64,000 nucleotides of DNA, taken from NCBI GenBank assembly GCA_022844485.1, contig JALHLQ010000011.1:1-64000 (forward strand), read 5' to 3'. The translations under genes and the position numbers were made by a program. The notes beneath the pieces were generated by a model. That model searched no databases, was not told where the DNA came from, and saw only the letters and a list, made by a program, of their open reading frames with translations. This document shows positions 16,096 to 24,769 of this stretch, one piece after another. The DNA comes from Xanthobacteraceae bacterium (GTDB taxonomy: Bacteria > Pseudomonadota > Alphaproteobacteria > Rhizobiales > Xanthobacteraceae). The stretch's first letter is position 1. The number at the start of each line of letters is the position of its first letter.

Positions 16096-17072
16096 TAGTG
16101 AACCGCGGCCGCGGCCGCGGCGCGCGGCATGATCGCGCCGCGGTGGAGGATCACCTGGCCGGCGAGACGATGGGCGGCTTTCGCGGCTTCGAGCGGCGTG
16201 TCGCCTCCAAGCCGCGCGGCCAGATAGGCCGCGTTGAAGCTGTCGCCCGCCGCCGTCGTGTCCACCGGATCGATCGTTTGCGGCACCGGGACAAGCTCGC
16301 GAGTGCCCTTGGCCGATATGAGCGCGCCCTTGGCGCCGTTCTTGATCACGACCTCGCTGATGCCGAAGGCATGCAGGCGCTCCGCCGTCGCGTCCGGACT
16401 CGCGTCGCCCCACAGCAGAGCCTCGTCGTCGAAGGTCGGAAGGGCGATGTCGACGCGCTTCAAGGTTTCGGCGAAAACCGCGCGGCTTCGAGCCAGGTCG
16501 CCCCTCCAGCCGCGCGGACGATAATTTCCGTCGAAGGCGACGGTGACCCCATTCTGGCGCGCGATCTCCAGCGTCGCCAGCAAACGGCCCAGCCCAAGAT
16601 TCGAATACAGCGAGAGCGTGATTCCCGAGAAATAGACGGTTCGGGCGGCGAGAAGCGCCGCAGCGACAGACGTCCATTCAGGCAATTCGAACAATTCGCG
16701 GGCGGGCGAACTGTCCCGCCAATAAGCAAACTGCCGTTCGCCGCCGGGCGACGTTTCGATCAGGTAAAGTCCCGGCATTCGCCCCGGCACGCGGATCATC
16801 AAATCCGTCGTCACGCCTTCGGCTTGCGCCAGAGAGACGATGCCTTCCGAGTAGGGGTCGTCGCCCAATGCGGTTGCGTAAACGACGGAGACGCCGCCGC
16901 GTGCGAGGTAGACGGCGGTGTTAAACGTATCGCCCCCGTAGCTCAGGCCGAAGCGCCCGTCCGCTGCGCGCGCGAGTTCGACCATGACCTCGCCGACGCA
17001 GACCACCTGGGCGGAGGGCGCTTGTTTTGCATCCGGGTCGACATTCGCATTCTTGCTGCTCTTCTTCGGCAT
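16095..17072 (-). CDS. kdgK: PfkB-family sugar kinase, probable 2-keto-3-deoxygluconate kinase
   Basis: A 325-residue ribokinase-fold kinase. It shows VVCVGEVMVELARAADGRFGLSYGGDTFNTAVYLARGG (substrate side), VAFDGNYRPRGW, and the C-terminal PfkB signature DTTAAGDSFNAAYLAARLGG with its catalytic Asp. GEVMVEL, YGGDTFNTA and FDGNYRP match KdgK better than fructokinase. With the KDPG aldolase at 12496 it would complete 2-keto-3-deoxygluconate use. The IS element is inserted exactly in the TAG stop; the duplicated TA preserves the codon, so the protein is unchanged. The C-terminal RAAAAAAVH tail is unusually alanine-rich. Confidence 0.85.
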   Translation of the reverse strand: MPKKSSKNANVDPDAKQAPSAQVVCVGEVMVELARAADGRFGLSYGGDTFNTAVYLARGGVSVVYATALGDDPYSEGIVSLAQAEGVTTDLMIRVPGRMPGLYLIETSPGGERQFAYWRDSSPARELFELPEWTSVAAALLAARTVYFSGITLSLYSNLGLGRLLATLEIARQNGVTVAFDGNYRPRGWRGDLARSRAVFAETLKRVDIALPTFDDEALLWGDASPDATAERLHAFGISEVVIKNGAKGALISAKGTRELVPVPQTIDPVDTTAAGDSFNAAYLAARLGGDTPLEAAKAAHRLAGQVILHRGAIMPRAAAAAAVH

Positions 17073-17204
17073 GAACGGACCCTAGGTGCTATCCCGATCT
17101 TTGCCTAGTGCCCGAACCCGAGTTCGCATGCGCGAGGGCGCAAACACGGCAGCGGTTTCCGTATCGAGCCACTGGGGTGACGACATTGGAATCCGGCACG
17201 ATCG

Positions 17205-17720
17205 TCAGCCGATCTTGAGATAGCCAAAACCCTTGCTCTGCAATTCCGCGACCGTTGCGACTCCGGAGGGGACGAAGCTCAAGAATTTGTCGCTGCGCGT
17301 TTTCGCCGGATCGATATTAAGCCGCTTGTAGGTGATCTGGCACACATAGGCCTCGACGCCATACTTCGTGAGACCGACGAAACGCTTGTAAAGATCCGGA
17401 TCGATCGTTTCCTTTTCCCAGGGCGTGCCGGCGAGATCCTGGAGATAGAATTTGATCCCCGCTCCGTGCGCCACGATGACGATCTTGATCTTCATCGGGT
17501 CGAATTCATAGGCTGAGAGGTGGTTGTTGATGTTCTGCAGCATCTGCGAGAAACGCTGGTGATCGCCAAAATCGCAGTGGTAGAGGCAGGCGAGGTCGGT
17601 CTCTTTGGCGACTTTCGACAGGTCGAGTTTCGACGGGCTGGCGGACGCGATGTTGCGCACGCCAGCTATCGCGCCGATCGATCCGAGAAATGTTAACAGG
17701 CCGCGTCGGTTGGGGGTCAT
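17205..17720 (-). CDS. DsrE/DsrF-like family protein with twin-arginine-type signal
   Basis: A 171-residue protein starting MTPNRRGLLTFLGSIGAIAGVRNIASA, which resembles a Tat signal. It continues with a DsrE-like fold (DLACLYHCDFGDHQRFSQMLQNINNHLSAY..., KIVIVAHGAGIKFYLQDL). Exported DsrE-like proteins occur next to sulfur or thiol systems in proteobacteria; nothing here identifies a partner. The ORF-track start at 17921 is rejected because the extension crosses an 18-bp inverted repeat and has no ribosome site, whereas MTPN has GGAGACCCCC upstream. Confidence 0.8.
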   Translation of the reverse strand: MTPNRRGLLTFLGSIGAIAGVRNIASASPSKLDLSKVAKETDLACLYHCDFGDHQRFSQMLQNINNHLSAYEFDPMKIKIVIVAHGAGIKFYLQDLAGTPWEKETIDPDLYKRFVGLTKYGVEAYVCQITYKRLNIDPAKTRSDKFLSFVPSGVATVAELQSKGFGYLKIG

Positions 17721-17757
17721 GGGGGTCTCCGTTTTGCGTGCGATCCGGTGTGATTTT

Positions 17758-17812
17758 GGTTCGGAAGTCCGCATCTTGGACCAGCGGCAAGAATGATGCG
17801 GACTTCCGAACC
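17758..17812. repeat. Perfect 18-bp inverted repeat
   Basis: GGTTCGGAAGTCCGCATC and GATGCGGACTTCCGAACC are perfect complements separated by 19 nt. The hairpin lies in the leader of the DsrE gene, 38 nt upstream of its start. There is no T tract on either side, so it is not a simple terminator. It may be a REP-like element or an mRNA stabiliser. Confidence 0.8.
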
Positions 17813-17959
17813 GCCACCCTAGGAGACGTATTCCAAAACGCGCAAGTGAGAACATGGGTTTTGCGGCGGGAACTCGCGCTGCAGAGCAGCAGTGAGTGTC
17901 GCGCAGTGGCCTGAATCGCACGGAGCGGCTATCCCGGGCTGGTCTGAACGGAGCGGCGC

Positions 17960-18865
17960 GTGAGGGATGAATCCCAGCCTCAGGTTTTCGGGCTTTCGCC
18001 GACGTTTGTCGGCATCGCCTGCGGCGTGCTCGCGGCGCTGTTCTGGGCCACCGGCTTCGTCGTCGCGCTGCACGGGTTGAGAGCTGGGCTCTCCTCTTTC
18101 GATATTACGCTCCACCGTTTTGTCTGGGCCGGGCTCGGCCTGATGCCGTTCGTCTTCGCCGCCGGGCTGCGGCGCCCGAGCGGCCTCTCCTGGGGCCAAG
18201 GCCTTGTGCTGACGCTCTTCTCCGGTCCGCTGCTCGCCGCCATGAGCTATGCCGGGTTTCTGTTCGTGCCGCTCGCGCATGGCGGCGTGATTCAGCCCTC
18301 CACCGCGGCCCTGTTCGGCGTGCTCCTGTCCGCGCTGATCTTGAAAGAGAAGCTGTCGTTTGCGCGCGTGACCGGGGCCGTGCTGATCGTCGTGGGCCTC
18401 CTGCTCCTGGGCGCGGAAGCGCTCACGACGATCGGGCGGCATGGCCTTGTCGGCGATTTGCTGTTTGCGGCAGCGGGCTTGGCATGGGCGTGTTTCGGCA
18501 TTGTACTGCGCCACTGGCGGATCGACGGGCCACGTGCCGCAAGCGCGGTCAGCGTCATCTCGATGCTCCTCTACGCGCCGCTGCATGCGGCGCTGTTCGG
18601 ATTCGAGCGGATCATCGCCGCGGGCGTGCTGGAAAACGCGTTGCAGGCCTTTGCGCAGGGCGTGCTGGCGGGTCCGGGCGCCGTCTATCTGTTCGCGCGT
18701 GCCGTGATGCTCTTGGGAGCTTCGCGCGGCTCGGTGTTTCCCGCGCTGGTGCCGGCCTTCACCTTGCTGATCGGATTCGTGGCGCTCGGCAACGTGCCGA
18801 CGCTTGTGCAATTGGCCGGCCTCATCGTTGTCCTGCTCGGCTTCAGGTATGTCCTGAAGACCTGA
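17960..18865 (+). CDS. EamA/DMT-superfamily transporter
   Basis: A 301-residue protein with ten predicted membrane helices in two EamA repeats (about 15-145 and 160-298). GVLAALFWATGFVVALHGLRAGLSSFDITLHRFVWAGLGL and the repeat ending LSALILKEKLSFARVTGAVLIVVGLLLLG are typical. DMT proteins export metabolites or amino acids; the substrate is not inferable. The start is GTG 17960, with GGAG seven bases upstream. It converges with the aminotransferase gene. Confidence 0.88.
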   Translation: MRDESQPQVFGLSPTFVGIACGVLAALFWATGFVVALHGLRAGLSSFDITLHRFVWAGLGLMPFVFAAGLRRPSGLSWGQGLVLTLFSGPLLAAMSYAGFLFVPLAHGGVIQPSTAALFGVLLSALILKEKLSFARVTGAVLIVVGLLLLGAEALTTIGRHGLVGDLLFAAAGLAWACFGIVLRHWRIDGPRAASAVSVISMLLYAPLHAALFGFERIIAAGVLENALQAFAQGVLAGPGAVYLFARAVMLLGASRGSVFPALVPAFTLLIGFVALGNVPTLVQLAGLIVVLLGFRYVLKT

Positions 18866-18871
18866 CAAGCC

Positions 18872-20053
18872 TCACGCCGCCTTGCGCGAGGCGAGGAAAT
18901 CGCCCATGCGCTCGAGCGCGCGCAGAATGTTCTCCGTCGAGTTGGCGTAGGACAGCCGCATATAGCCTTCGCCCAGGATGCCGAAGTCCGGCCCGCCAAT
19001 GACGGCGACGCCGGCGTCCTCCAGCAGCGAGGAGGCGAGCGTCTTCGCCTTCCAGCCCGTGCGCTTGACGTTCGGAAAGGCGTAGAACGCGCCCTTCGGC
19101 ATCTTGCAGGAAACGCCCGGCAGCTTGTTCAAGCCCTCGACCACGACTTTGCGCCGCCGGTCGAATTCCGCGACCATCTTGGCGACCGCATCCTGCGGCC
19201 CTGTGAGCGCAGCCAGCCCGGCAAATTGCGCCGACGCATTCACGCAGGAATGCAGGTTCACGGCGAGCTTGCGCGCATAGTCGTAGAGCCTGCCCGGCCA
19301 CACCGCATAGCCGAGCCGCCAGCCGGTCATGGCGTAGGTCTTCGACCAGCCATTGAGCAAAATGACGCGGTCGCGGATCGAGGGATAGGTGAGGAGGCAC
19401 ACATGCGTCTCGCCGTCATAGAGCATGTGGTCGTAGATCTCGTCGGACATGATGGCGACGTCCGGATGGCGTTCGAGTCCGGCGACCAGCTTGTCGACTT
19501 CGGTCTTCGGCGTGACGCCGCCGGTCGGGTTGGCGGGCGAGTTCAGGATCAACAGCCGCGTGCGCGGCGTGATCAGCTTGAGCGTCTCCTCGGCCGAGAA
19601 GGCGAAATTGTTCTCCTCGCGGATCGGCACCGGTACCGGGGTTGCGCCGGTGTATTCGATCATCGAGCGATAGATCGGAAAGCCCGGGTCGGGATACATG
19701 ATCTCCGCGCCTGGCTCGCCGAACATCAGGATCGACATGAACATGGTCGGCTTGCCGCCGGGCATGATCATCACCTCGTCGGGCGAGACGCGCGCGCCGA
19801 AGCGTTTCTGCAGGTCGGCCGCTACCGCCTCGCGCAGAGGCAGGATGCCGGTCGCCGGCGTGTAGCCGTGATGGCCGTCGTGCAGCGCCTTGATCGCCGC
19901 CTCGACGATGTGCTCGGGCGTGCGGAAGTCCGGCTGGCCGATGCCGAGATTGATGATGTCGCGCCCCTGCGCGGCCAGCTGCGTGGCGCGCGCGAGCACG
20001 GCAAAGGCGTTCTCTTCCCCGATGCGGTCGAAGGCCGCGATGGTTTGAAGCAT
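18872..20053 (-). CDS. Class I/II PLP-dependent aminotransferase
   Basis: A 393-residue fold-type I aminotransferase. NLGIGQPDFRTPEHI, the PLP-stacking region and NSPANPTGG are present. The internal-aldimine lysine K238 lies in NGWSKTYAMTGWRLGYAVW and the cofactor Asp in MSDEIYDHMLY. The N-terminus FDRIGEENAFAVLARATQLAAQGRDIINLGIG is typical of the aspartate aminotransferase-like I-gamma subgroup. The amino donor cannot be fixed from sequence. It is monocistronic, converging with the DMT gene. Confidence 0.9.
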   Translation of the reverse strand: MLQTIAAFDRIGEENAFAVLARATQLAAQGRDIINLGIGQPDFRTPEHIVEAAIKALHDGHHGYTPATGILPLREAVAADLQKRFGARVSPDEVMIMPGGKPTMFMSILMFGEPGAEIMYPDPGFPIYRSMIEYTGATPVPVPIREENNFAFSAEETLKLITPRTRLLILNSPANPTGGVTPKTEVDKLVAGLERHPDVAIMSDEIYDHMLYDGETHVCLLTYPSIRDRVILLNGWSKTYAMTGWRLGYAVWPGRLYDYARKLAVNLHSCVNASAQFAGLAALTGPQDAVAKMVAEFDRRRKVVVEGLNKLPGVSCKMPKGAFYAFPNVKRTGWKAKTLASSLLEDAGVAVIGGPDFGILGEGYMRLSYANSTENILRALERMGDFLASRKAA

Positions 20054-20240
20054 TGGTCAGTCCTGATCTGCGGCCCATGCAGGGCCGGCGGTTGATTTCG
20101 CAAGCGAGTTCAGCGCAAAGTCCGCCCGAAATCAAATCCCCGCGCCCTGAGCGCGCGACGTTCACCTCTCTCCCTGCGGGAGAGGGACACGGGCATGGTT
20201 CGCTCCCGTTCGCAGCGGCGAGAAGAGATAGGCAAGCGTC

Positions 20241-22061
20241 ATGGCAAAGAAATCGAACGGCTCGAAGACCGAAGTTCCCGCGGGGCGGAAATTCCGCTCG
20301 CAACTGTGGTTCGACAATCCCGACAATCCGGGCATGACCGCGCTCTATCTCGAGCGCTACCTCAATTTCGGGCTCACGCGCGCGGAGCTCACCTCGGGCA
20401 AGCCGATCATCGGCATCGCGCAAACCGGTTCAGACCTCTCCCCCTGCAATCGACATCATCTGGATCTTGCCCATCGCGTGCGCGAGGGCATCCGCTCGGC
20501 CGGCGGCATCGCCTTCGAATTCCCGGTGCATCCGATCCAGGAGACCGGCAAGCGGCCGACGGCCTCGCTCGACCGCAATCTCGCCTATCTCGGGCTCGTC
20601 GAAATCCTCTACGGCTATCCGCTCGACGGCGTCGTGCTGCTCACGGGCTGCGACAAGACCACGCCCGCCTGCATTATGGCGGCGGCGACGGTGAACATTC
20701 CGGCCATCGTGCTCTCCGGCGGGCCGATGCTGAACGGCTGGAGGGGCGAAGAGCGAATCGGCTCCGGCATGGTCGTGTGGCAGGCGCGCGAGGATCTCGC
20801 GGCCGGCAAGATCACCTACCAGGAATTCATCGATTTCGTCTCGGATTCGGCGCCGTCCATCGGCCACTGCAACACCATGGGGACGGCTTCGACCATGAAC
20901 GCGCTCGCGGAGGCGCTCGGCATGTCGCTGCCGAACTGCGCGGCGATTCCGGCGCCCTATCGCGAACGCGGGCAGATCGCCTACGAGACCGGCATGCGCG
21001 CCGTCGAGATCGTGCACGAGGACCTGAAACCCTCCGACATCCTCACGCGCGAGGCGTTCGAGAACACGATCGTCGCCTGCTCCGCGATCGGCGGCTCGAC
21101 CAATGCGCCGATCCATATCAACGCGATCGCCCGCCATATCGGCGTCGAGCTCAAGATCGAGGACTGGGAAAAGGTCGGCTACGATGTGCCGCTGCTCGTC
21201 AACATGCAGCCGGCCGGACAATATCTCGGCGAGGAGTATTACCGCGCAGGCGGGCTGCCGGCGGTCATGAACGAACTCCTGAAAGCCGGGCGCCTTTACG
21301 CGGATGCGCTCACCGTGAACGGCAGGACCATGGGCGAAAACGTGAGGGGCAAGGCGATCAAGGATCCGGATGTGATCCGCCCCTATGGCAGGCCGCTATT
21401 GCCGGAGGCCGGCTTCAAAGTGCTGCATGGCAATCTGTTCGACAACGCGGTGATGAAGACGAGCGTGATCTCGAAAGAATTCCGCGAGCGCTATTTGTCC
21501 AACCCGAAAAGCCCCAACGCCTTCGAAGGCCGCGCCGTCGTTTTCGACGGACCGGAGGATTATCACCATCGCATCGACGATCCCGCGCTCAAGATCGACG
21601 AGAACACGATGCTGTTCATGCGCGGCACGGGGGCGATCGGCTATCCCGGTGCCGCGGAGGTCGTGAACATGCAGCCGCCGGCCTATCTCATCAAGAAGGG
21701 GATCTTGTCATTGCCCTGCATCGGCGACGGGCGGCAGTCCGGCACGTCGGCGTCGCCGTCGATCCTGAATGCGACGCCGGAAGCCGCCGCCGGCGGCGGG
21801 CTCGCGCTGATCAGGACCGGCGACCGCGTCCGCATCGATCTCAACAAAGGCACGGCCGATATCCTGCTCTCCGATGCCGAGCTCGCGGAGCGTCGAGCGG
21901 AGCTGCAGAAGCGCGGCGGATACAAGGTTCCGGAAAGTCAGACGCCGTGGCAGGAAATCCAGCGCGGCATGGTCGATCAGCTCGGCGACGGCATGGTACT
22001 GAGGCCCGCGGTGAAGTACCAGCGCGTCGCGCAAAAACACGTGCCGCGGGACAATCATTGA
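20241..22061 (+). CDS. IlvD/Edd-family sugar-acid dehydratase
   Basis: A 606-residue [2Fe-2S] dehydratase that removes water from aldonates to give 2-keto-3-deoxy acids. The three cluster cysteines lie at C69 (SPCNRHH), C137 ([10 protein letters not shown]) and C210 ([11 protein letters not shown]). Spacings of 68 and 73 equal those I recall for the characterised rhizobial L-arabinonate dehydratase, and K139 in CDK corresponds to the Mg-binding lysine. This favours a sugar-acid dehydratase over IlvD. Likely substrates are L-arabinonate, D-xylonate or D-galactonate. It could feed the dgoKA or kdgK-eda enzymes of this window. Confidence 0.9.
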   Translation: MAKKSNGSKTEVPAGRKFRSQLWFDNPDNPGMTALYLERYLNFGLTRAELTSGKPIIGIAQTGSDLSPCNRHHLDLAHRVREGIRSAGGIAFEFPVHPIQETGKRPTASLDRNLAYLGLVEILYGYPLDGVVLLTGCDKTTPACIMAAATVNIPAIVLSGGPMLNGWRGEERIGSGMVVWQAREDLAAGKITYQEFIDFVSDSAPSIGHCNTMGTASTMNALAEALGMSLPNCAAIPAPYRERGQIAYETGMRAVEIVHEDLKPSDILTREAFENTIVACSAIGGSTNAPIHINAIARHIGVELKIEDWEKVGYDVPLLVNMQPAGQYLGEEYYRAGGLPAVMNELLKAGRLYADALTVNGRTMGENVRGKAIKDPDVIRPYGRPLLPEAGFKVLHGNLFDNAVMKTSVISKEFRERYLSNPKSPNAFEGRAVVFDGPEDYHHRIDDPALKIDENTMLFMRGTGAIGYPGAAEVVNMQPPAYLIKKGILSLPCIGDGRQSGTSASPSILNATPEAAAGGGLALIRTGDRVRIDLNKGTADILLSDAELAERRAELQKRGGYKVPESQTPWQEIQRGMVDQLGDGMVLRPAVKYQRVAQKHVPRDNH

Positions 22062-22092
22062 TGTTTCTTCGTTCTCCTGCAGGGAAAGGGAA

Positions 22093-22875
22093 TTAGCGCG
22101 GCACGGCGCCATCCTTCAGGCCGTTGTCGTCAAGCGCGCGGCGGATCGTTCCGTCCTTCTTCGCCGCCTCGATGAATTCGCTGACATAGGCGAGCGCAGC
22201 CGGCTTGCCCTTCGGCACGGCGACGCAGGCGTCGGTCGCGAGGAAATAGCCGTCGAGGACGCGCGAGCCGGGCCACTGCGCGGCTACCATGACAAGGCTC
22301 TCGCGGCCGAGCGCCAGCGCGTCCGCCTTGCCTGTCCTCACCAAATCGACGACTTCTTCCATCGTTCGAAATCCGTCAATGGTCGTGTTCTTGAGCCAGC
22401 GCTCGGCGGCCCGCGCGGTTGCCGTGTTGGCGACCCCGACAATGCGGACGCCGGGGCGGTCCGCGTCCTCGGCTCTGGTGAAGGCGGAACCGGGCGGGAC
22501 GAGAAACGTGCTTTGGTACTGGTAATAGGCGGGGCCGAAGTCGACGATCTTGGCGCGCTCCCCGTCCTTCGGAATGAACGCCACGTCCCAGGCGCCGCGC
22601 AAGGCGCCGTTCGTCACCTCGCCGGAATTGGCGAATTCGACGAACTCGACAGCCACCCCCAGCCGCTTGCCGAGCGCGCGCGCAAGGTCGACGGTGACGC
22701 CGCGCGGCTCGCCGGTCGCGGGATCCTTGGTGGTCCAGAAGGCCGAGCCGACGAGCCCGACGCCGATGCCGACGCGCAGCTTGCCGGTCGGCGTCAGCTC
22801 GCGGCGAAGCGCGTCATCCGCGCTTGCGCTGACGCCGACGAATGCAAATGCGAGAGCAAGCGCCAGCCTCTTCAT
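22093..22875 (-). CDS. Amino-acid-type ABC transporter binding protein (SBP_bac_3)
   Basis: A 260-residue periplasmic protein. The signal peptide MKRLALALAFAFVGVSASADD is followed by GKLRVGIGVGLVGSAFWTTKDPATGEPRGVTVDLARALGKRLGV, the standard opening of the PF00497 family. No cognate permease or ATPase gene is adjacent, so it is an orphan. The ligand is unknown. The ORF-track start at 23010 is replaced by MKRLAL at 22875. It diverges from the TRAP operon. Confidence 0.87.
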   Translation of the reverse strand: MKRLALALAFAFVGVSASADDALRRELTPTGKLRVGIGVGLVGSAFWTTKDPATGEPRGVTVDLARALGKRLGVAVEFVEFANSGEVTNGALRGAWDVAFIPKDGERAKIVDFGPAYYQYQSTFLVPPGSAFTRAEDADRPGVRIVGVANTATARAAERWLKNTTIDGFRTMEEVVDLVRTGKADALALGRESLVMVAAQWPGSRVLDGYFLATDACVAVPKGKPAALAYVSEFIEAAKKDGTIRRALDDNGLKDGAVPR

Positions 22876-23048
22876 GATCAGCTCCGTTCTGCTCAGCACG
22901 ACCGGCTTTCGCCATGCAAAAATCCGTTCGCCGATAGCGCATAATGCCGCCGCACCCAAGCACAGGTTGACACGCGCGGCATCATGGCCCGATGCTGCGC
23001 AGAAGAACAAGACGCTGCAGCCATGCAGCCCATCCCGGAGAGAACGCC

Positions 23049-24119
23049 ATGACCCCTCGCAACCTCGCGAAACTTTTCCTGCTTGCGCTGTTCGTCGCGC
23101 TCGCTGCGCCAGCGACGGCGCAAGAGACGATCCGGCTGCGCATCGCCTCCGGCCATCCGGCGGTCAATACCTATGTCAATCTGATGCAGACCTTCTTCGT
23201 GCCCGAGGTGACGAAGCGCGTCGCCGAGCGCACGAAACACAAGGTGGAATTCGTCGAGGGCTATGGCGGCGCGATGGTGAAGGTCGCCGACACGCTCGAA
23301 GGCGTGCAGAGCGGCATCATCGACATCGGCGGATATTGCTTCTGCTTCGAGCCGTCGAACCTGCCCTTGCACGCCTTCCAGATCATGCTGCCATTCGGCA
23401 CCATGAGCCCGGTCATGAGCCTGAAGGTCGCGCGCGAGGTCTACGACAAGACGCCCTACATGAGCCAAGTATTGGAGGACAAGTTCCGACAGAAGCTGAT
23501 CGCCCTGATCGCCGACAACGGCTACAATCTCGGCACCAATTTCGAATGGAACAGCGTCGCCGATCTGAAAGGTCAGAAGATCGCCGGCGCGGGCTTGAAC
23601 CTGAAGTGGCTCGAATTTGCGGGCGCGGTGCCCGTGCAATCGTCGCTGCCGGAAGCCTACACCTCGATGCAGACCGGCGTGTATAACGGCTGGATCATGT
23701 TCCCGTCCGGCTGGGTGAACTTCAAGCTCTATGAAGTCGGCAAGTACTATACCGAGATCGGCTTCGGCGCGATCACCTGGCACGGCCTGACCATCAACAA
23801 GGCGCGCTGGGACAAGCTGCCGAAAGAGGTGCAGGACATCGTCCTCGAAGTCGGGCGCGAATACGAGCTGCGCACCGGCACCGTGAACGAGGAGAACTAT
23901 CCGAAGCAGATCGCGCAGTTGAAGGCGAATGGCGTCAACGTGCGCAAGCTGCCGGATCAGGTGGCGGTCGACTGGGCGCGCTCGCTCGCAGGCTGGCCGC
24001 TGCAGAAGGCCAAGGAGCTCGACGCCGCCGGGCTTCCTGGCACGCAGGTCCTGCAAATCACGCTCGAGGCTGCCGAGCGCAATGGTCACAAATGGCCGGT
24101 GCGGTATGAGCTGAAGTGA
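23049..24119 (+). CDS. dctP: TRAP transporter solute-binding protein DctP
   Basis: A periplasmic receptor of a TRAP carboxylate uptake system, 356 residues. The signal peptide MTPRNLAKLFLLALFVALAAPATAQ precedes a DctP body (LRIASGHPAVNTYVNLMQTFFVPEVTKRV..., ADLKGQKIAGAGLNLKWLEFAGAVPVQSSLPEAYTSMQTGVYNGWIMFPSG). A binding-site arginine would lie near the middle but cannot be fixed by eye. It is first in a dctP-dctQ-dctM-lyase-GNAT gene series. The ligand is probably an organic acid; the downstream PEP-mutase-family enzyme suggests a C3-C4 2-methyl or malate-like acid. Confidence 0.9.
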   Translation: MTPRNLAKLFLLALFVALAAPATAQETIRLRIASGHPAVNTYVNLMQTFFVPEVTKRVAERTKHKVEFVEGYGGAMVKVADTLEGVQSGIIDIGGYCFCFEPSNLPLHAFQIMLPFGTMSPVMSLKVAREVYDKTPYMSQVLEDKFRQKLIALIADNGYNLGTNFEWNSVADLKGQKIAGAGLNLKWLEFAGAVPVQSSLPEAYTSMQTGVYNGWIMFPSGWVNFKLYEVGKYYTEIGFGAITWHGLTINKARWDKLPKEVQDIVLEVGREYELRTGTVNEENYPKQIAQLKANGVNVRKLPDQVAVDWARSLAGWPLQKAKELDAAGLPGTQVLQITLEAAERNGHKWPVRYELK

Positions 24120-24134
24120 CACCTCGGGAGCATC

Positions 24135-24219
24135 GTAGGGTGGGTTAAGCGAAGCGAGCCCACCTTGCCTCCGGCAAGCATCTGGTGGGCACGGCGCGTT
24201 CGTGCCTTTGCCCACCCTG
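24135..24219. repeat. Intergenic palindromic repeat (GTAGGGTGGG family)
   Basis: GTAGGGTGGGTTAAGCGAAGCGAGCCCACC...GGTGGGCACGGCGCG...TTGCCCACCCTGC contains two nested inverted pairs. The same family recurs twice at 63834-64000. It lies between dctP and dctQ and overlaps the annotated GTG of dctQ. Confidence 0.75.
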
Positions 24220-24756
24220 CCTTCTCCTCCCGCGCGAAAGGTCCAGCAGTTGTTCCACTCCTTGAGCGAGTCCCTTACGCGCTCCCTGCTGGCGATCGCG
24301 GCCGTCATCATCTTCGCCTTGAGCTTCCTGGTGGTCGCCGATGTCGGGGGGCGTGTCTTATTCAATACGCCGGTGAAAGGCACGCCGGAGATGGTCTCGA
24401 TGTCAGTCGTCATCGTCTGTTTCCTCATCGCGGCGCATGCGGTGCGCAGCGGCGGGATGATCAGGACCGACGTGCTGATCGAGGTCTTTCGTGAGCGCGG
24501 GCAAAATTTCGCCGCGCTGCTTTCTGGAATTTTGGGGGCTGCATTTTTCGGCCTCATCGTCTGGGGCAGCTACGAGCCGGCGCTGCATGCCTGGTCGAGC
24601 GGTGAATTCGAAGGCGAAGGCGCGATGCGCGTTCCGGTGTGGCCTGCGCGTTTCGTGGTGATGGGGGGCGCGCTGCTGGTCGCCGTCATCTATGTGAGCC
24701 AGGCGATCGCCGCGGTGCGGGCGCTCGCCTATCCGTACCGGGCCGAGCGGCTGTAA
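24202..24756 (+). CDS. dctQ: TRAP transporter small permease DctQ
   Basis: The four-helix small membrane subunit of the TRAP system, which couples the receptor to the large permease. ALSFLVVADVGGRVLFNTPVKGTPEMVSMSVVIVCFLIAAHAVRSGGMIRTDVLIEVF is the classic DctQ core. The N-terminus is uncertain: GTG 24202 lies within an intergenic repeat, and translation may instead begin at TTG 24250 (then MFHSLSESLTRSLLAIAAV). Its stop is 13 nt before dctM. Confidence 0.88.
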   Translation: MPLPTLPSPPARKVQQLFHSLSESLTRSLLAIAAVIIFALSFLVVADVGGRVLFNTPVKGTPEMVSMSVVIVCFLIAAHAVRSGGMIRTDVLIEVFRERGQNFAALLSGILGAAFFGLIVWGSYEPALHAWSSGEFEGEGAMRVPVWPARFVVMGGALLVAVIYVSQAIAAVRALAYPYRAERL

Positions 24757-24769
24757 CGAGCGGGGACGC

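Noticed and set aside
20195-22096. 633-residue plus-strand ORF overlapping the dehydratase
   Set aside because: Arg-rich shadow frame; the IlvD/Edd frame carries all cluster cysteines.
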